A stretch of DNA of 64,000 nt from Steinernema hermaphroditum (GCA_030435675.1 CM059622.1:1054001-1118000), one strand, 5' to 3'. Positions 10,772 through 22,400 are shown, counted from the first letter of the stretch. Notes: generated by a model not told the origin, from the sequence alone. Numbers and translations are program-made.

Positions 10772-11730
10772 GGTACTAAGCTGTGCAAAAAGGGTTTTAA
10801 ATTTCCGATGCATAGCTTTGGAATCGACGCCTTTGGTAACAATGTTTTGAGCTGAATCAGCTGAACTTCTCCGTGCGAAGCATATTAGCCCTCGAGCAGC
10901 CGGTTTTGACTCCCATTTCAATCCGCATCAAGTGGAAGGACAATGAAGGGAGCCAAATCGATGACGGACATCTACCTGCAGTGGATCCGTGACATTTGGA
11001 CCAAGCACGATTGTCACTGAAAGATCCCAGATCTGAACCTGCTGAATATGAAGGAGAAGGCCTGCTGAGTCCCTTCAGCATCAATCGACTCGCTGGAGAG
11101 GGCTCTGAGATGAAATTTTCTATTCGAACTTTGACGGCCATAAATTTCCAAAATAAAATACGGTCATAAATTTCCAAAACGATTGGAGACTTGTGGTACT
11201 GCAGAAGGCGGTCATTTCAAAGTAAATCTGTGACATTCCATCCAATGTTTGATGGTAGTTCGCGTGATTAGATCGCTCATTCTGATTCGTTCACGGTTTC
11301 GAAATATGAACGAATTTTCGGGTCATTCTTTGACTCGGCAGAGTCGAACTTCTTGTCACAGAGGAAGTCGAAAAGCACCGCTTCGTGAATGCCCTCCGAG
11401 ATGCGCTTCCTACACTGCGCACATACTTAAACAGGGTCTAAGGGACATCCTTAAACCATAAGCATCTGAAGAGAGGCAGACGAGCGTCTGCTTTCTGAGA
11501 GCTGATGGAAGGCTTCGTGGTGAGTGAGGTCGGTACTGCCCAGCTCTTGGAGCGGCCCTTCGTCGAAAAACACTCTTTGTAGAGGTCGTTCTGAACATGT
11601 ATTACTACCATCCTCGTTTTAGGAGTGGATCAAGGGTTCCTTCTTTCAGAATCCCATGTTCGGAGTGCACTTCACCTTGAAACTTAAAGCTATCTTTATC
11701 TCTATTTCAAACTAATTCCTTCGCCTCATC
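10772..11730. other. Intergenic DNA between two minus-strand genes
   Basis: No coding region supported. The frames at 10857-11177 and 11410-11598 lack domain signals and splice sites and are treated as chance ORFs. Confidence 0.4.
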
Positions 11731-14007
11731 TCAAAACTTGAATCTAAACAATCTCCTGAAGAACCGCTTTGGACTCTTCTTCGGCTTGACGTTCTTAGCC
11801 GAAGGCTCGTCGAAGTCACTCAATGAGACGTAATCGCTGGTGACGGCCTTCTGGTTGGGGACGATCGTGACGACCGTTTGATCTGAAGTGTCGAGGCATC
11901 TTCTCACTTCCTCCTCCATTACTCGGACGCAATTAGAGTCCTCGAAGTCGCCGTAGCTTTTGTCGACCGCCCTCCCTGGTTTTCTCTCTTTGTTGATTTT
12001 CGAATAGAGCTCAGAGATTTCGGCGAGGTCCGGTGTGTCTCCAGAGAGGGTATTCTGGAAGGGGTACGGTAAAAAGAGGGCTGAATGACAGTATTAACGC
12101 CGTCAGAGAGTCACAAATCCCGTGAAACATGGTCACTTGAGATCGCCTGAGATTACTTCTGAAGATGGCCACCCTCTTGATCCCACATTACTCAACTTAC
12201 ATCAGAATTAGACTTCAAGGTGGTGACACTTTGTGTCCTCCCGGCGACCGACAACTTCTTCTCTCTCTTGACACGACTTCTTCGGTTCCTCGAACGAGGA
12301 GTCGACGTTATCACGTGCTTGAAAGAGGCTAAACTCCCTATTTTTTGGCGACCAAGCAGATCAAAGCTAACCATTTATCGGTGTAGACGGCCCCTCTTGA
12401 AGCGATATCTTTCCCAGCAGCTTAGCACTGGCCTTGCAGATAGCCCGATCGCTGGCGTATCTCAGTTTTTGGAGCCGAAAGAAGATGTTCTCATTCGAAG
12501 TGATCATATTTCGATAAGCTTCACATTTGGTCAGATTGGCCAAGATGGCCAGGGCGTTGAGGACCGTGCGTGGTGACCTTAGGGAGAGGAGAATGGAAGT
12601 GAGCTGCGGGATGAGGTCGAACGTTTCGATGACGTCTTTGTGCGCGAAGTAGTTCAACACGAACTGATCTAGAAGGGTTAGAATGTTTCTGTACGAAAAA
12701 AGGGATAAATACCACTTATGTAGTGCAACACCCCGGTGGCATTCTTCACAAGTTCGGTCTCCTTTTCGTTTAGGACCGATATGAGAAGTTGGACGGCGCC
12801 ACTATGGTCACAGATCGCTTCTTTGTTGGCAGAAGAGTGGGAGGATAGATTCCATAAAGTGCCAATGGTGGAGACAAGAAGGCGTTTCCAGTTCTTGTTG
12901 AAAGCCCGCTCCATTAGGCTGCAGAGGGTTGGAATGAAGTCGCGGAGGGGCGCCGAGAGGAGTTTATTCTCATCGTAGGCGAGATTTCCGATCAGACGGC
13001 TTAGTTGCTGGAAAGGGCATCTTGAGGGCGATATTTTAGCAAGTTCAACTCTCGAAATACAAAAAAAAAGTAACAAAAAATGGAAGTTATAAGATTGGCA
13101 AAAGAAATGCCCAAGGCAGGAATCGAACCTGCGTCGCCACGGCCACAACGTGGAGTACTAACCACTATACTACTTGGGCCGATAGCCTGGCGCCGCTGGT
13201 GAGCATATGACCCAGATCGAACATAAAGAGCTGTTCTATTATGCTCTATCAACAATGTACATTATAGTCAAGATGGTCGGATTTAGGGCAGGCGGGGACA
13301 TGTGCGGCTTTATAATACAAGAGAATTTGTCAGAAACTGACACTTTGAAATGTTTCAATAGAAGTAGACAGATTTTCCCATCTCGTCTGTTTTGGGCTAA
13401 CCAGAGCTCCTCATTCAAATGGCCCATTGGAGTGGGAAAAGGGAATACCCAATAAAACCGGTTTCAAGATCTTCTCTGACTGTCTAGTACCGACTTCATT
13501 ATAACACGAGTGTGTGATCTTGGTCTGGTTGTTCTTATCTTGAAGTTGAAACATTTCAATGTTCAAAACAAAAATTCGGTCTTATTCCCTTTCTTTGTGA
13601 CAGCTACAAGACCACTCACCAAACAGACACTTTTATCGGACCTCTCCATCGCCATCTTCACCTCATCCAAGAATTCCTGCCTCCGGCAGATCATCAACTT
13701 GTTGTTGAAATTGGCAAAAGTGAGGTTCATCAGGGACTTGGCGACAATCTTCGCGATTCCAGTGCTTCTCTGTCCTCTCGCCACGAAAATCTTCATTAGA
13801 GACAATGTGACATCTAAAGACGTTTCACATAAAGTGCGCGGTGTTCTGAAACATACCCGACTGGAGAAGAAGCGATCGGAAGTCGGCGTTGCTGGAAAAC
13901 GTGCCCAGCTGCTCGAGGAGGGTCAAGACGACGTCATCGTCGTAATCTTCGTCGATGCGCCGGATCGTCTTCACCAGTGAGTAGACCTGGTTGTAGGCAT
14001 CGGCCAT
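11731..14007 (-). CDS. Short APC-like armadillo-repeat protein (paralogue of apr-1)
   Basis: Six minus-strand exons, 14007-13857, 13813-13620, 13007-12713, 12668-12372, 12328-12201 and 12054-11731, join in phase to 462 aa. The centre is made of armadillo repeats of APC type: AKSLMNLTFANFNNKL, LSRLIGNLAYDENKLL, GTLWNLSSHSSANKEAICD and LNALAILANLTKC align to the same positions of the APC homologue at 53983-63893. The first four exon junctions have the same phases (1, 0, 1, 1) in both genes. This copy has no SAMP motif and ends in a short basic tail, so it should lack the axin- and beta-catenin-binding regions of APC. Function is unknown; it could bind armadillo-domain partners only. Exon 3 is preceded by a 612-nt intron that carries a tRNA-His. 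Confidence 0.85.
13108..13179 (-). tRNA. tRNA-His (GTG), copy 2, intronic
   Basis: Same 72-nt mature sequence as the tRNA at 4676-4747: 7-bp acceptor stem, anticodon GTG, intact box B. It lies within intron 2 of the APC-like gene, on the same strand. The flanks also resemble copy 1 (GGGCCGATAG, GGCGCCGCTGG, GAGCATATGACCC after the tRNA 5' end). Confidence 0.93.
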
Positions 14008-14500
14008 TCCACTAAACACGTCCGTCGCGCGGAGTCCACAAAGCAATTAAAGCGCGGAAACGATGCCTTTTGCAATGCGGCTCGAGTGTGGGCGCTGGGA
14101 AATTGATCCACTTCGTCTGGAGCTGCGAATTCGCAGAGTGGCGACTTCAAAAAGGATCGCTTGTTCGCACTTCCACGATAAGCTCGGTTCTCAAAGCGGT
14201 ACTACTCGGTTTAAGAGGTAACTTGGGAAACAAGGGACGATCCGATAAGACGGATAACACGCCTTGTCGAAGCCGTATGACCAAAGCCGGAAAACCATTC
14301 TCCGAACTCATGAAGCGCTCTAAATTATCAGTAGTACTTAATGACTTCTTGTAGAAACAATAGCCTCCTCAACCACGTTGCACTCATTAAACAGGCGAAC
14401 TTGATCAACAAAGAGTACAAACCAAATAGACACATCCAAATATCGGCTAAACTAATCAGAAGCACCATATTATTTATGCTAACACACATAAAACATATAG
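14008..14500. other. Intergenic DNA, probable promoter of the APC-like gene
   Basis: Minus-strand upstream region of the APC-like gene and 3' flank of the pseudokinase gene. No further gene recognised. Confidence 0.4.
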
Positions 14501-17500
14501 CTACTGGTCTTTCGGGTCGGATGACATAAGAAGTGGTTGACTCTCCTCTTCATCGTCTTCATCAGCTTGATCAGCCTTCCTTTTGAAGGAATCGGTCCAA
14601 TTTTTATCGACGCTCACGAAATTCTCGTAGTACTTCACGGCATTCTCGTGAGTAATACGCTCTCCATTTTCTAATATCTGTATCAGACGTTCGATGATGT
14701 CCACCGGCTCGCGTTTCAATTCTCTGGATTTACGAAAAACGGAAACAAGTTCTACGCAGATACGCTTCACAACATCCTGTTCGCACGACAGTATTCCTCC
14801 CTCTGTTCGCTTGATTACTTCGTCGGAGCATTGTTCCATTAGTAATGACTTCTTGTAACATTCATTTTTGCCGTCAACCCATGGCAAGTGAGAAAGAACT
14901 CTAAGAATCTAAATACAGGGTGTCCCAAAAGTTCGGATAATTTTTTCTCTGTGATTTTTTTGTTGATTTTTTGCGTTGTTTTTTGTGTTTCTTGATATAT
15001 TCGTGTTCTACGCGTTATTCTGGACTAGAAAATGCTGATATTTTCTGTTATTGAGCTGATATTCCAGGAGAAAATGAGCAAAGAAGAAACCCGTAGCGCT
15101 GTGATCGACTTTTACAAGCTGGGAAAGAAGAATCCGGAGATTGTGAAGAGGCTGGAATTGTATCCGACGACCGTCAAGCGTATCATTGACCGATACCAAG
15201 CGACAGGGGACCTCAAGGACAAGCCTCGAAGCGGAAGACGGAAGACAGCAAGGACCGCAGTGATCAGAAAAGCGATCAAAGACAAACTTCAGCGAAATCC
15301 GGGTCGTTCAACAAGAAAGCTCGCCAAATCGCACGGAATCGGCAAATCCTCCGTCCACCGAATGCTGAAGAACGATCTGCAGCTGTTTCCCTACAAGGAG
15401 GCCAAGGGACAGCTCCTCACGAACGACATGAAGGCCAAAAGGTTAGAAAAATGTCGAGAAATGAAGCGCTTGGTTGCAGATGGCAAGCATCGGCTGATCC
15501 TGTTCTCCGATGAGAAGATTTTCACTGTGGAATCGCTCTGGAATAGTCAGAATCATCGCGAATGGCTGAAGAAAGGCTCGCAGAAGACCGTTAACGTCCA
15601 AAAAAGCCATTTCCCCAAATCTGTGATGGTTTGGGCTGGAATATCAGCGCTGGGAAACACGAAGCTCCATTTTTTCGACCAGAAGGAACGTTTGAACGCT
15701 GAATCCTACCAGAGGAAAGTTCTCGAAGGCGTGGTGAAGCCCTGGGCGAAGAAGAACACTTACGGAATCCAGTGGACGTACCAGCAGGACGGTGCGCCAG
15801 CCCACAGTGCGAAGACGACCTTGAAATGGCTCCATGACCCAGTGAAATGGTTTCCGGCGTCTGCTCCGTCCGTCTGGGACAAGAACATTTGGCCGCCCCA
15901 TTCCCCTGATCTCAATCCTCTGGATTTCTCTGTGTGGTCGATCCTAGAGAACAAGATCTCGGGAATCCGATGCGAAACCATCGAAGCCTTGAAACGCGCA
16001 CTGAAGAAAGCTTGGAAGGAAATGAACCCTGAACTGACCACGCGCATCGTCGACCAATTCCCAACGCGTCTTCAAGCCTGTATCGCCGCGAAGGGAGGAC
16101 ATTTCGAACAAGTGTTGTGATATTATGGTTCGGCAGTAGTGTACGAGTATTTAGAGCATAAAACCGTTGAGTTTGATTCTGTGGGGCTTGAGATATAACT
16201 GTTTTTTCATTTATCCGAACTTTTGGGACACCCTGTATATCCAATCAGCAAGTAGCGATAAACAGACAATAAACGTACCACATAAATCGCAGATTCAATC
16301 ATATGCATGTAAGTGACAATAGTAGGTTCATCCAAATGCAATGAGAGAGGAGCGTAAAGCGAAGCCGTTGGATCAAGGCTGACGAAACCCTTGAATTTGA
16401 AAGCTGCTTCTTCCTCTTTTTTCTTCTGTGGAGGGGTAGTGCGCCATCCGGGACGAAGAAACAGCATCGACCGATACACCGGTGCATGAGTCATGTGAGT
16501 AAACATATTCAGATGAAGCGGTGTTGCGTAACCGAAATCCATCATCTTGCGCACGATACGCAATATCTGTCGCCCAACTGAAAAGGTATTTTGCACTGGT
16601 ATACCGGTGGTGAAGAAACGAAGATGTTGTGTAATCTTGTTGCCCTTTATAAACGTAGTTTCCTCTGGACTGAGTGTGTAGTTTAGTATCAGCATTTTCT
16701 CAACACCGTTATCCAAATATCCATACACTTTTGGGAAGTAAATGTTATCTTTCTCGAAATCCATTACTGTTTGCATCTTCTCATAAACAGTCCGGATTGC
16801 GGAGAAGTTGTAGATTTCCGGAATCTTCCAATGCGTAGCTCTAACCGGCGTCAGGACGTAAAGGAACGTAAAGTATGGTGATAGAAACGGCAGTGTAGGT
16901 GGACACCGGTTCAATGGGCGCACATGAACCCTGTAGATCGCGTTGCACGATGTCCTCAGCTCATCGGCTTCCTGGACGCCTGAAGGCAGCAAAGTGACCG
17001 CACAGTACGTCTTGATGTATTCACTGTCTGCCTCACTCGTCTTGACGAAGAAATCAGCAAAGAACGTAACTTTGTTATTGAAGACTCCAGACTCCTTGAA
17101 GACTCCATATTCGGTGCAGACTTTTTCCTTGAAGAGCCTATTCTTGTATTTCTAAATGAACAGAATATTATCATAACGCACAACGTTTGTTCAGTACTTC
17201 AACTAATTTAACATCGGTAATTGCCTTGTTGAATGTTTGTGAATGATCAGCTCCAAAGACAATACGGCGCGTAATGTCCAGATCAGCGAAACCTTTACCT
17301 TCTTCTTCTGCTTTCATTTTCCTGCATTGCAGAAAACAATAAAGAGTTGTAGCTCCAGCAACGGCTACAATCAGTAGGAGAACACCCGCAGCTATGCCAA
17401 TGTACACAAGGATAAAGTTTTCGGAGCTTGACACAGAGATGCTAGCCGTTGCGTTGGCAGTTCCCGATCTAAATATAAATTACAAACTGAAAAGTTTGGA

Positions 17501-17637
17501 CGATACGCGCTTGCGGAAAAGACAGACCCAAGCAAGTGTATCCATACATTGCTCCTGAAACATTTCCATGAGCTCACAAACGACTGATAACAATACTCAC
17601 CTAACGCAAACAACAGTGGAAGAAGCGGAAATTTCAT
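14501..17637 (-). CDS. Single-pass membrane protein with CK1/TTBK-like pseudokinase domain
   Basis: Probable minus-strand exons: start 17637 to about 17597, about 17465-17204, about 17155-16276 and about 14919-14501. The N-terminus MKFPLLPLLFAL is a signal peptide, followed by a tiny ectodomain with an NAT glycosylation site, a membrane span (FILVYIGIAAGVLLLIVAVA) and a cytoplasmic part of about 430 aa. This part follows a casein-kinase-1/TTBK layout: FSVGRQILRIVRKMMDFGYA sits where kinases have LGRQIL...HSVGFLHRDIKP, FKGFVSLD where they have FRGTVRYAS, and SAIYVILRVLSHLPW at the helix before LPW. HRD and DFG are not present, so catalysis is unlikely. Ends in an acidic tail. The last intron contains a mariner. 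Exon 1/2 junction and kinase relation are tentative. Confidence 0.62.
14916..16235 (+). mobile_element. Mariner-family DNA transposon, apparently complete
   Basis: 1320 bp bounded by perfect 25-bp inverted repeats that begin CAGGGTGTCCCAAAAGTTCG and end GATAA, with TA target duplications at 14914-14915 and 16236-16237. It carries one uninterrupted transposase frame. It is inserted in the last intron of the pseudokinase gene, in the opposite orientation. Intact ends and frame indicate recent insertion. Confidence 0.95.
15074..16120 (+). CDS. Mariner transposase (D,D,D type)
   Basis: 348 aa from the ATG with context GGAGAAA; the frame is open from an earlier ATG at 15032. The N-terminal third has paired helix-turn-helix modules (AVIDFYKLGKKNPEIVKRLE, then the RSGRRKT linker and STRKLAKSHGIGKSSVHRML), which bind the inverted repeats. 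The catalytic triad is in LILFSDEKIF, YQQDGAPAHSA and HSPDLNPLD. I count 39 residues between the second and third aspartates, so this is a DD39D-type triad, not the DD34D of Mos1-like mariners. No stops or frameshifts; the enzyme may be functional. It performs cut-and-paste movement into TA sites. Confidence 0.95.
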   Translation: MSKEETRSAVIDFYKLGKKNPEIVKRLELYPTTVKRIIDRYQATGDLKDKPRSGRRKTARTAVIRKAIKDKLQRNPGRSTRKLAKSHGIGKSSVHRMLKNDLQLFPYKEAKGQLLTNDMKAKRLEKCREMKRLVADGKHRLILFSDEKIFTVESLWNSQNHREWLKKGSQKTVNVQKSHFPKSVMVWAGISALGNTKLHFFDQKERLNAESYQRKVLEGVVKPWAKKNTYGIQWTYQQDGAPAHSAKTTLKWLHDPVKWFPASAPSVWDKNIWPPHSPDLNPLDFSVWSILENKISGIRCETIEALKRALKKAWKEMNPELTTRIVDQFPTRLQACIAAKGGHFEQVL

Positions 17638-18685
17638 GGTGGAAGTAACAGCCTCCCCTGATCACAGATTAAGTCTTGTGCGTACCGGACGAATCGTTCA
17701 GCAATAGCCAGTAAAGGCAAATGCGATGTGCACAACGCGTTGCACGTGACCGGTGTCTAAAAAACAAATGATGAGATCTGCCAGTCATTCTAAGGGTTGG
17801 TAGTAACAAGGGCCAGGAACATGGGACAGTTCATCTCAAAACACAAAAAAGGAAAGCGGCAAGGATTGAATTTGGTGAACGGCACACATCGCAAAACGGC
17901 ATTTCCATGCCATTTCCAAAAGCGACAATAAAATTACGTAAAGCTCATGCTTCCTTTGGGAACAAACAGAAACTATTTTAAATGTCAGTGCCCTACAGAA
18001 CCCGTTGAAACACCCCATTTACAACGCCAGAAGCAGAACGAAGACTCACCAGAGAATTGCGCGAAACACAGAGACGGAAAGAGTGGCGTAAACGCCGGAC
18101 CGCTCCACGACGATGACCGAATGCAGAATGCAGAGACGCTGCTGGCCATAGAGATCGAAGTCTGAAAGTTGCGGAAGCAGACAGACAGACGATTGTCACG
18201 TAGCATATACAAAGAACAGTACCGTATTCCCAGACGTGACATTAAGGGTACGCGCGGCGGGAGCATTCTCACCGTGGTTACTGTGTTTTCAACTGCATTT
18301 CAGCGTCGTTTTTTCGTATTTTTGAAGTGAAACAGGGTTGTGAACTTCAGCTTTAGTGAACCAAGTCGATAGCGGGCTATTCTAACAACAACCCTGCTCT
18401 GTTGTTCCTATTTTTGAGCATGAAAAAGCCATTTATCACAGATTATAAAAATACACATTTCACATCACAGGGAATAACATAAATAGCACAAGCCAAATGC
18501 AATGGTACGACGTTGGAATGGAATAGCTGAGAGGGGATATAACTCGTAATGACGAACATAGGATAAAGTAAAAGACGTATTATGATACAGTGGAATGTCA
18601 AGTATGTCAGGAGTCGCGGGTGCGGTCAATGTACAAGAAGATCTTTGGATATATGGTATGGGAAATAAATAGTTTGGAGAGAGGA
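17638..18685. other. Upstream region of the pseudokinase gene and 3' flank of the HTH gene
   Basis: A minus-strand frame at 18199-17993 ends at a good donor (GTGAGTCTTC near 18048), so a 5' exon of the pseudokinase gene could lie here, but no matching acceptor was settled. The part from 18430 to 18685 is AT-rich 3' flank of the HTH gene. Nothing else recognised. Confidence 0.35.
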
Positions 18686-21462
18686 TTAATTGGCAAGGTT
18701 TGGAGAGGTCATTTGCTGGAGGAACCATTGGCACTGGTCCAAGGGAGCGCTGGAACTGGAGCCTGAGGAGGATGTGGGGGATGGAGAAGAGGCGGACGGC
18801 GCCTTAAGGACGATGCCGTAGCGTTTTTTGAAGTTATGCAGCCAGTGCTCGGAGAATTGACATCTTGGCGACTTGGCTTCGAGGCTGGTGGCCAGGAGTC
18901 GCGCTTTTTCCTGCATCCACCGATTGGAGATCCTCTCGCCCTTGAGCTGCTTCTCGACGACCCTCTCATAGAGCATCTTCTCCACTTCGGGGAACTGCAC
19001 CTTTCGGCCACGTTTTCCAGGCTCGCTGGACGCGTTCTGGAGGGTGCCGCGCTTGTAAAGCCACGGGCAGCGCTCGTAGAAGGCCTCGATGGGCAGCTGC
19101 CCGGGCTTGTTCAGGATCTCCTTGACGTTGATCATACCTTCGTGCTCCTCGTGCTCGTCGTCCTCGGGCTCCGACAGAAATTCACCAGAGTCGGTCTCGT
19201 CGGCGCCGGACGCGCTCGACGACGAGCCGGTGGAGCCGCTTCCGCCGCTGAACCAGTCGTGGTTCAGGTTTATGTGATACCTCTTCTTGAAGTTCGACAG
19301 CCAGCGTTCGGAGAACTGGCACATGCCGGCCAGTTCCGCCTCGGAGCACTGCTGTTTGGCCAAGTTCTTGGCCGTCTCGCGGATCCATCGATTCCCCACC
19401 TTCTTGCCGCTAGACACGGTCTCCACGTACTTCTCGTAGAGCTGCTTCTCAATATCCGGGAATTGGGGTCGGCGACCCGAACGTCCGGACTTGAGGGAGC
19501 CTGGCCGGGACTCTCTGATCTTCTCGATCTTCTGCAGCCAACCGTTAAGCATCGACTTTGTGATTTGGAACTCCTTGCATGTACGGTACTTATTCTTCCC
19601 ATTGGCGTTGTAGTAGTCGATAACCATAAGCTTGAACTCGCGGGGGTAGGACATGCGGTTGGCTCCCGAGGCGGCGCCGAATTTCATGGCGATCCAGTTG
19701 GAGTTGAGGTTGCATGTGGGCAGACATGGTTGTTCGGTGGAGGAGGGAGGGCTGAAATTGAGTGAGGTTAGGAAAACCGTAATAAACTTCATAGTTTTTT
19801 TACAAATATGGCATGAAACTTGGTGTTTAGAGGGGCGACTTTTCCCCATTTTCTCTGGTGATTTAGAGAGGCTCTAAAGCTGCAAGTACTATTTTATACT
19901 GGGTGCAAGGTACGTATTTGATAGTGAGCAAAGTGAGTATTATTTTGAAATAGTAGCTTTTCTTTTAGCAGCTGATACTGATTTCGTTTGTGACACAGAC
20001 GGTGTCGTTATTTCGTTACTCGACATAGGCCAAACCAAGGATTTAGATGTCTGTTCCAGAAACTTCCATGTTTAGATTGGGCTTTGTGTAGTCTGCGCAA
20101 TTCATTGAAGAGCCAGAGATGGACATCGGCTCAGTCGTATATCCGTGTCAGCTGTTCAACCGGTTGGCCAGCCGACTCACCTGATCAGGCAGTGGTCAAC
20201 CGGCTTACGAATCCGATCCGTTCGTGCCCATCTTTGAACAGGGGGAGCTATGATCAAGTTTCTATAGACACCTCACCGAGGTTTTTCTACTTAACTCTTT
20301 AAACCTTGTTCCGATATCCTAATATTCGTTTCCCAGATCGGCATGTCGTCCAAGGTCTTAGCGGTATTTTCGGAAGCAGCGTGTCAAATCAGCATGATTC
20401 TTAAGTGTCCAGCTCGGACTCCAATAACACCATTCTTTACTTTCTACTTCTACACAATCGAATAATCCAGATTCGAGAATTACTATTGGATCCGGCTTTA
20501 GAGGCCACATCGACCACAAGGACTCACTGGTTGTTCAGGTCGTCTACAGTACCTAGTGGGCACCGAAATTTGGGAAAATTTCTAGCTATGCGTTGACCTA
20601 CTAGACCATAGATCTACAGATCTGTAGACAGCTTCCAAAAGTTTCAGCTCAATTGCCTTTTGACACTTCACGAGGACCTTCTTTAGCACTAAATGCCTGG
20701 CCATACTCAACGTGGTAAGACCAGGCCTTAAGATTCACTTCGAGAAGAACCCAGAAAGAGTGAAAGTTTTTCGCTTCATAAGAGAGATATCATTTTAAGC
20801 ACTGGATGTTTGCGAACTTTTTTCCCTCTTATTAACAACATCATGCGTGCATGAGTCATTGCTTTTGGCAGGGTCATCTTGGAATCGGAGATTCCCGTGA
20901 CCGTGAGAGATAAAAACACGGCGTGTCCTTGAGAAGATCACGTGAAATCCGTTTCCGAAATTTCGCATATTTCAATCTATGAACATTTTTGGGGTGATGG
21001 GGACAAAGACATGGTCATATGCATACCGTAATCATTTGGTTAGCACTGAGGAATATAGTGGTGGATCATGTCAAAGACACCCTAGGGTTCCCATCGAAAA
21101 AACTCTCTCCCTCTCGGCCTTTTTATCTTCAGGGTCTGTGACCTTTCCCACTCAAGCGCCCTTCACGTTTGGGCGCCTGTCTTTACAAGAAAAACCGATG
21201 CTAATACTCACCTCACCGCCGCCATTGTCTGCGCTACAGTACCCGGCGACTGGATGACCGTCTGATGTCTGATTTGATGGGAAATGGACAGATCCAGTGG
21301 CTTGTCATCGCAGGAGCCGACATCGATGTAAAGCGGCTTGACCGGCGTGGGCCGGTGCAGGATGAGGTTGTCGTAGGGGGACGCATAGAGGGGTGGGGTC
21401 GGGATAAGCGCCGGAGGCGTCTGAGGGGCCAAGTGGAGGGTGGACGTGGCGGATAGGTCCAT
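18686..21462 (-). CDS. Brinker-like / double CENP-B-type HTH DNA-binding protein with CtBP motif
   Basis: Two minus-strand exons, 21462-21212 (possibly longer upstream) and 19751-18686, join in phase 2 to 438 aa. Residues 55-59 read PLDLS, the consensus docking site for the co-repressor CtBP. Residues about 118-163 (YPREFKLMVIDYYNANGKNK, RTCKEFQITKSMLNGWLQKI) match the Brinker-type DNA-binding fold. Residues about 180-242 and 336-395 are two CENP-B/Tc5-type HTH domains, each of the form FP-x-xE-x-xLYE ... NRW-I/M ... FSE-x-WL-x-NFKKRY. An acidic Ser-rich linker separates them. There is no DDE nuclease, so this is a host regulator and not a transposase. Predicted nuclear repressor; target genes unknown. 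Confidence 0.8.
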
Positions 21463-22204
21463 CTGAGTGGGGGAGAAAGTGAGAAGAGTGGCGGGGACGA
21501 AAACAGCGCCGTCACAAGGTGGGGCTGGGATGCCGGGGTGCGCGGAAGGTCGCCGCACGTCTTGCCCCCAATTTGAATGCTTCGAGGCAGCCAAGGTCGT
21601 TTCGCCGAACGCGCCGATAGCCCGAGTGAAAGGTGGGCGCGGAAGCGGAGGATCACTCTCTTCTCGACGATGACGACGACGTTTCCCTGTCGACCGGACC
21701 GTTTACTTTCCTTAGAGCAGCACACGGCAAGGAATATTCGCGGCTGCGCGGATATGCGATGTCATTGGCGCGCGCGGGGGGTTAAGGACAGCAGCCAGAG
21801 TGCACGGCGGGGGAATGAAGACGTTGTTGCACTTGGGGAACAGCCATGAGACGCTCTAAGATTAATGAGTGGGGTCAAATTAGGGGAGATGAGAAGATGA
21901 CTTCGATGACCTTACTTTGGGGGAGTTCACTGTTTTGTGTCGTTGTTTACGTCGCTGAGGTGCCTCCGGCTTGACCTTGACAAACGCTGGTTTTTGGGAA
22001 TTAAAGTTCATTCGTTTTTTTGGGAGAAGCGATTTATTTATGATCAATGTTGGGGGAAAGAAGTGCAACGTTGATTGCGATTTTGCAGCTTTTGTGTAAT
22101 AAAATGTTTGAGAAATCAAGTGTTGTCTTCATAGGTTCATTCATTTCATTTTCTCTTGAATCTATGGCATTTACCACACAAGAAATCTCATAACGCACTA
22201 GAAC
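21463..22204. other. Upstream region of the HTH gene with a candidate 5' exon
   Basis: The frame of exon 1 remains open on the minus strand back to about 21710 without an ATG, so either the start is the ATG at 21462 or further upstream exons exist. A minus-strand frame at 22011-21916 (32 codons, very basic, starts MNFNSQKPAFVK) stops at a good donor GTAAGG and could be such an exon, but its phase does not fit the acceptors I could see. Confidence 0.35.
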
Positions 22205-22400
22205 CGTAGATCACTATAGTCACTGCTTCTGTTCCTTCTTCGGCGCAAGCAGGACGTCAGAGTCGAAGGAGCTGTCCCATCCGTGTAAGTAGGCTTCGAA
22301 GCGATGAATGGCAGCTAGAGGCAGCGCGATGGTGGGGCTCAGTAGAATCCCATCTTTGGATTGGCTGGCGACGCAGACTACGAAGTTGGCAAGATGCGGC
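22205..22400 (-). repeat. Diverged fragment of SINE-like family 1 (body)
   Basis: CTTCTTCGGCGCAAGCAGG, AGAGTCGAAGG and CCCATCTTTGGATTGG follow the order of the element body at about 7858-7990 in copy A. Both ends are missing. Confidence 0.55.

Noticed and set aside
18836..19765. Plus-strand 309-codon frame
   Set aside because: Antisense shadow of the CENP-B-type HTH exon.
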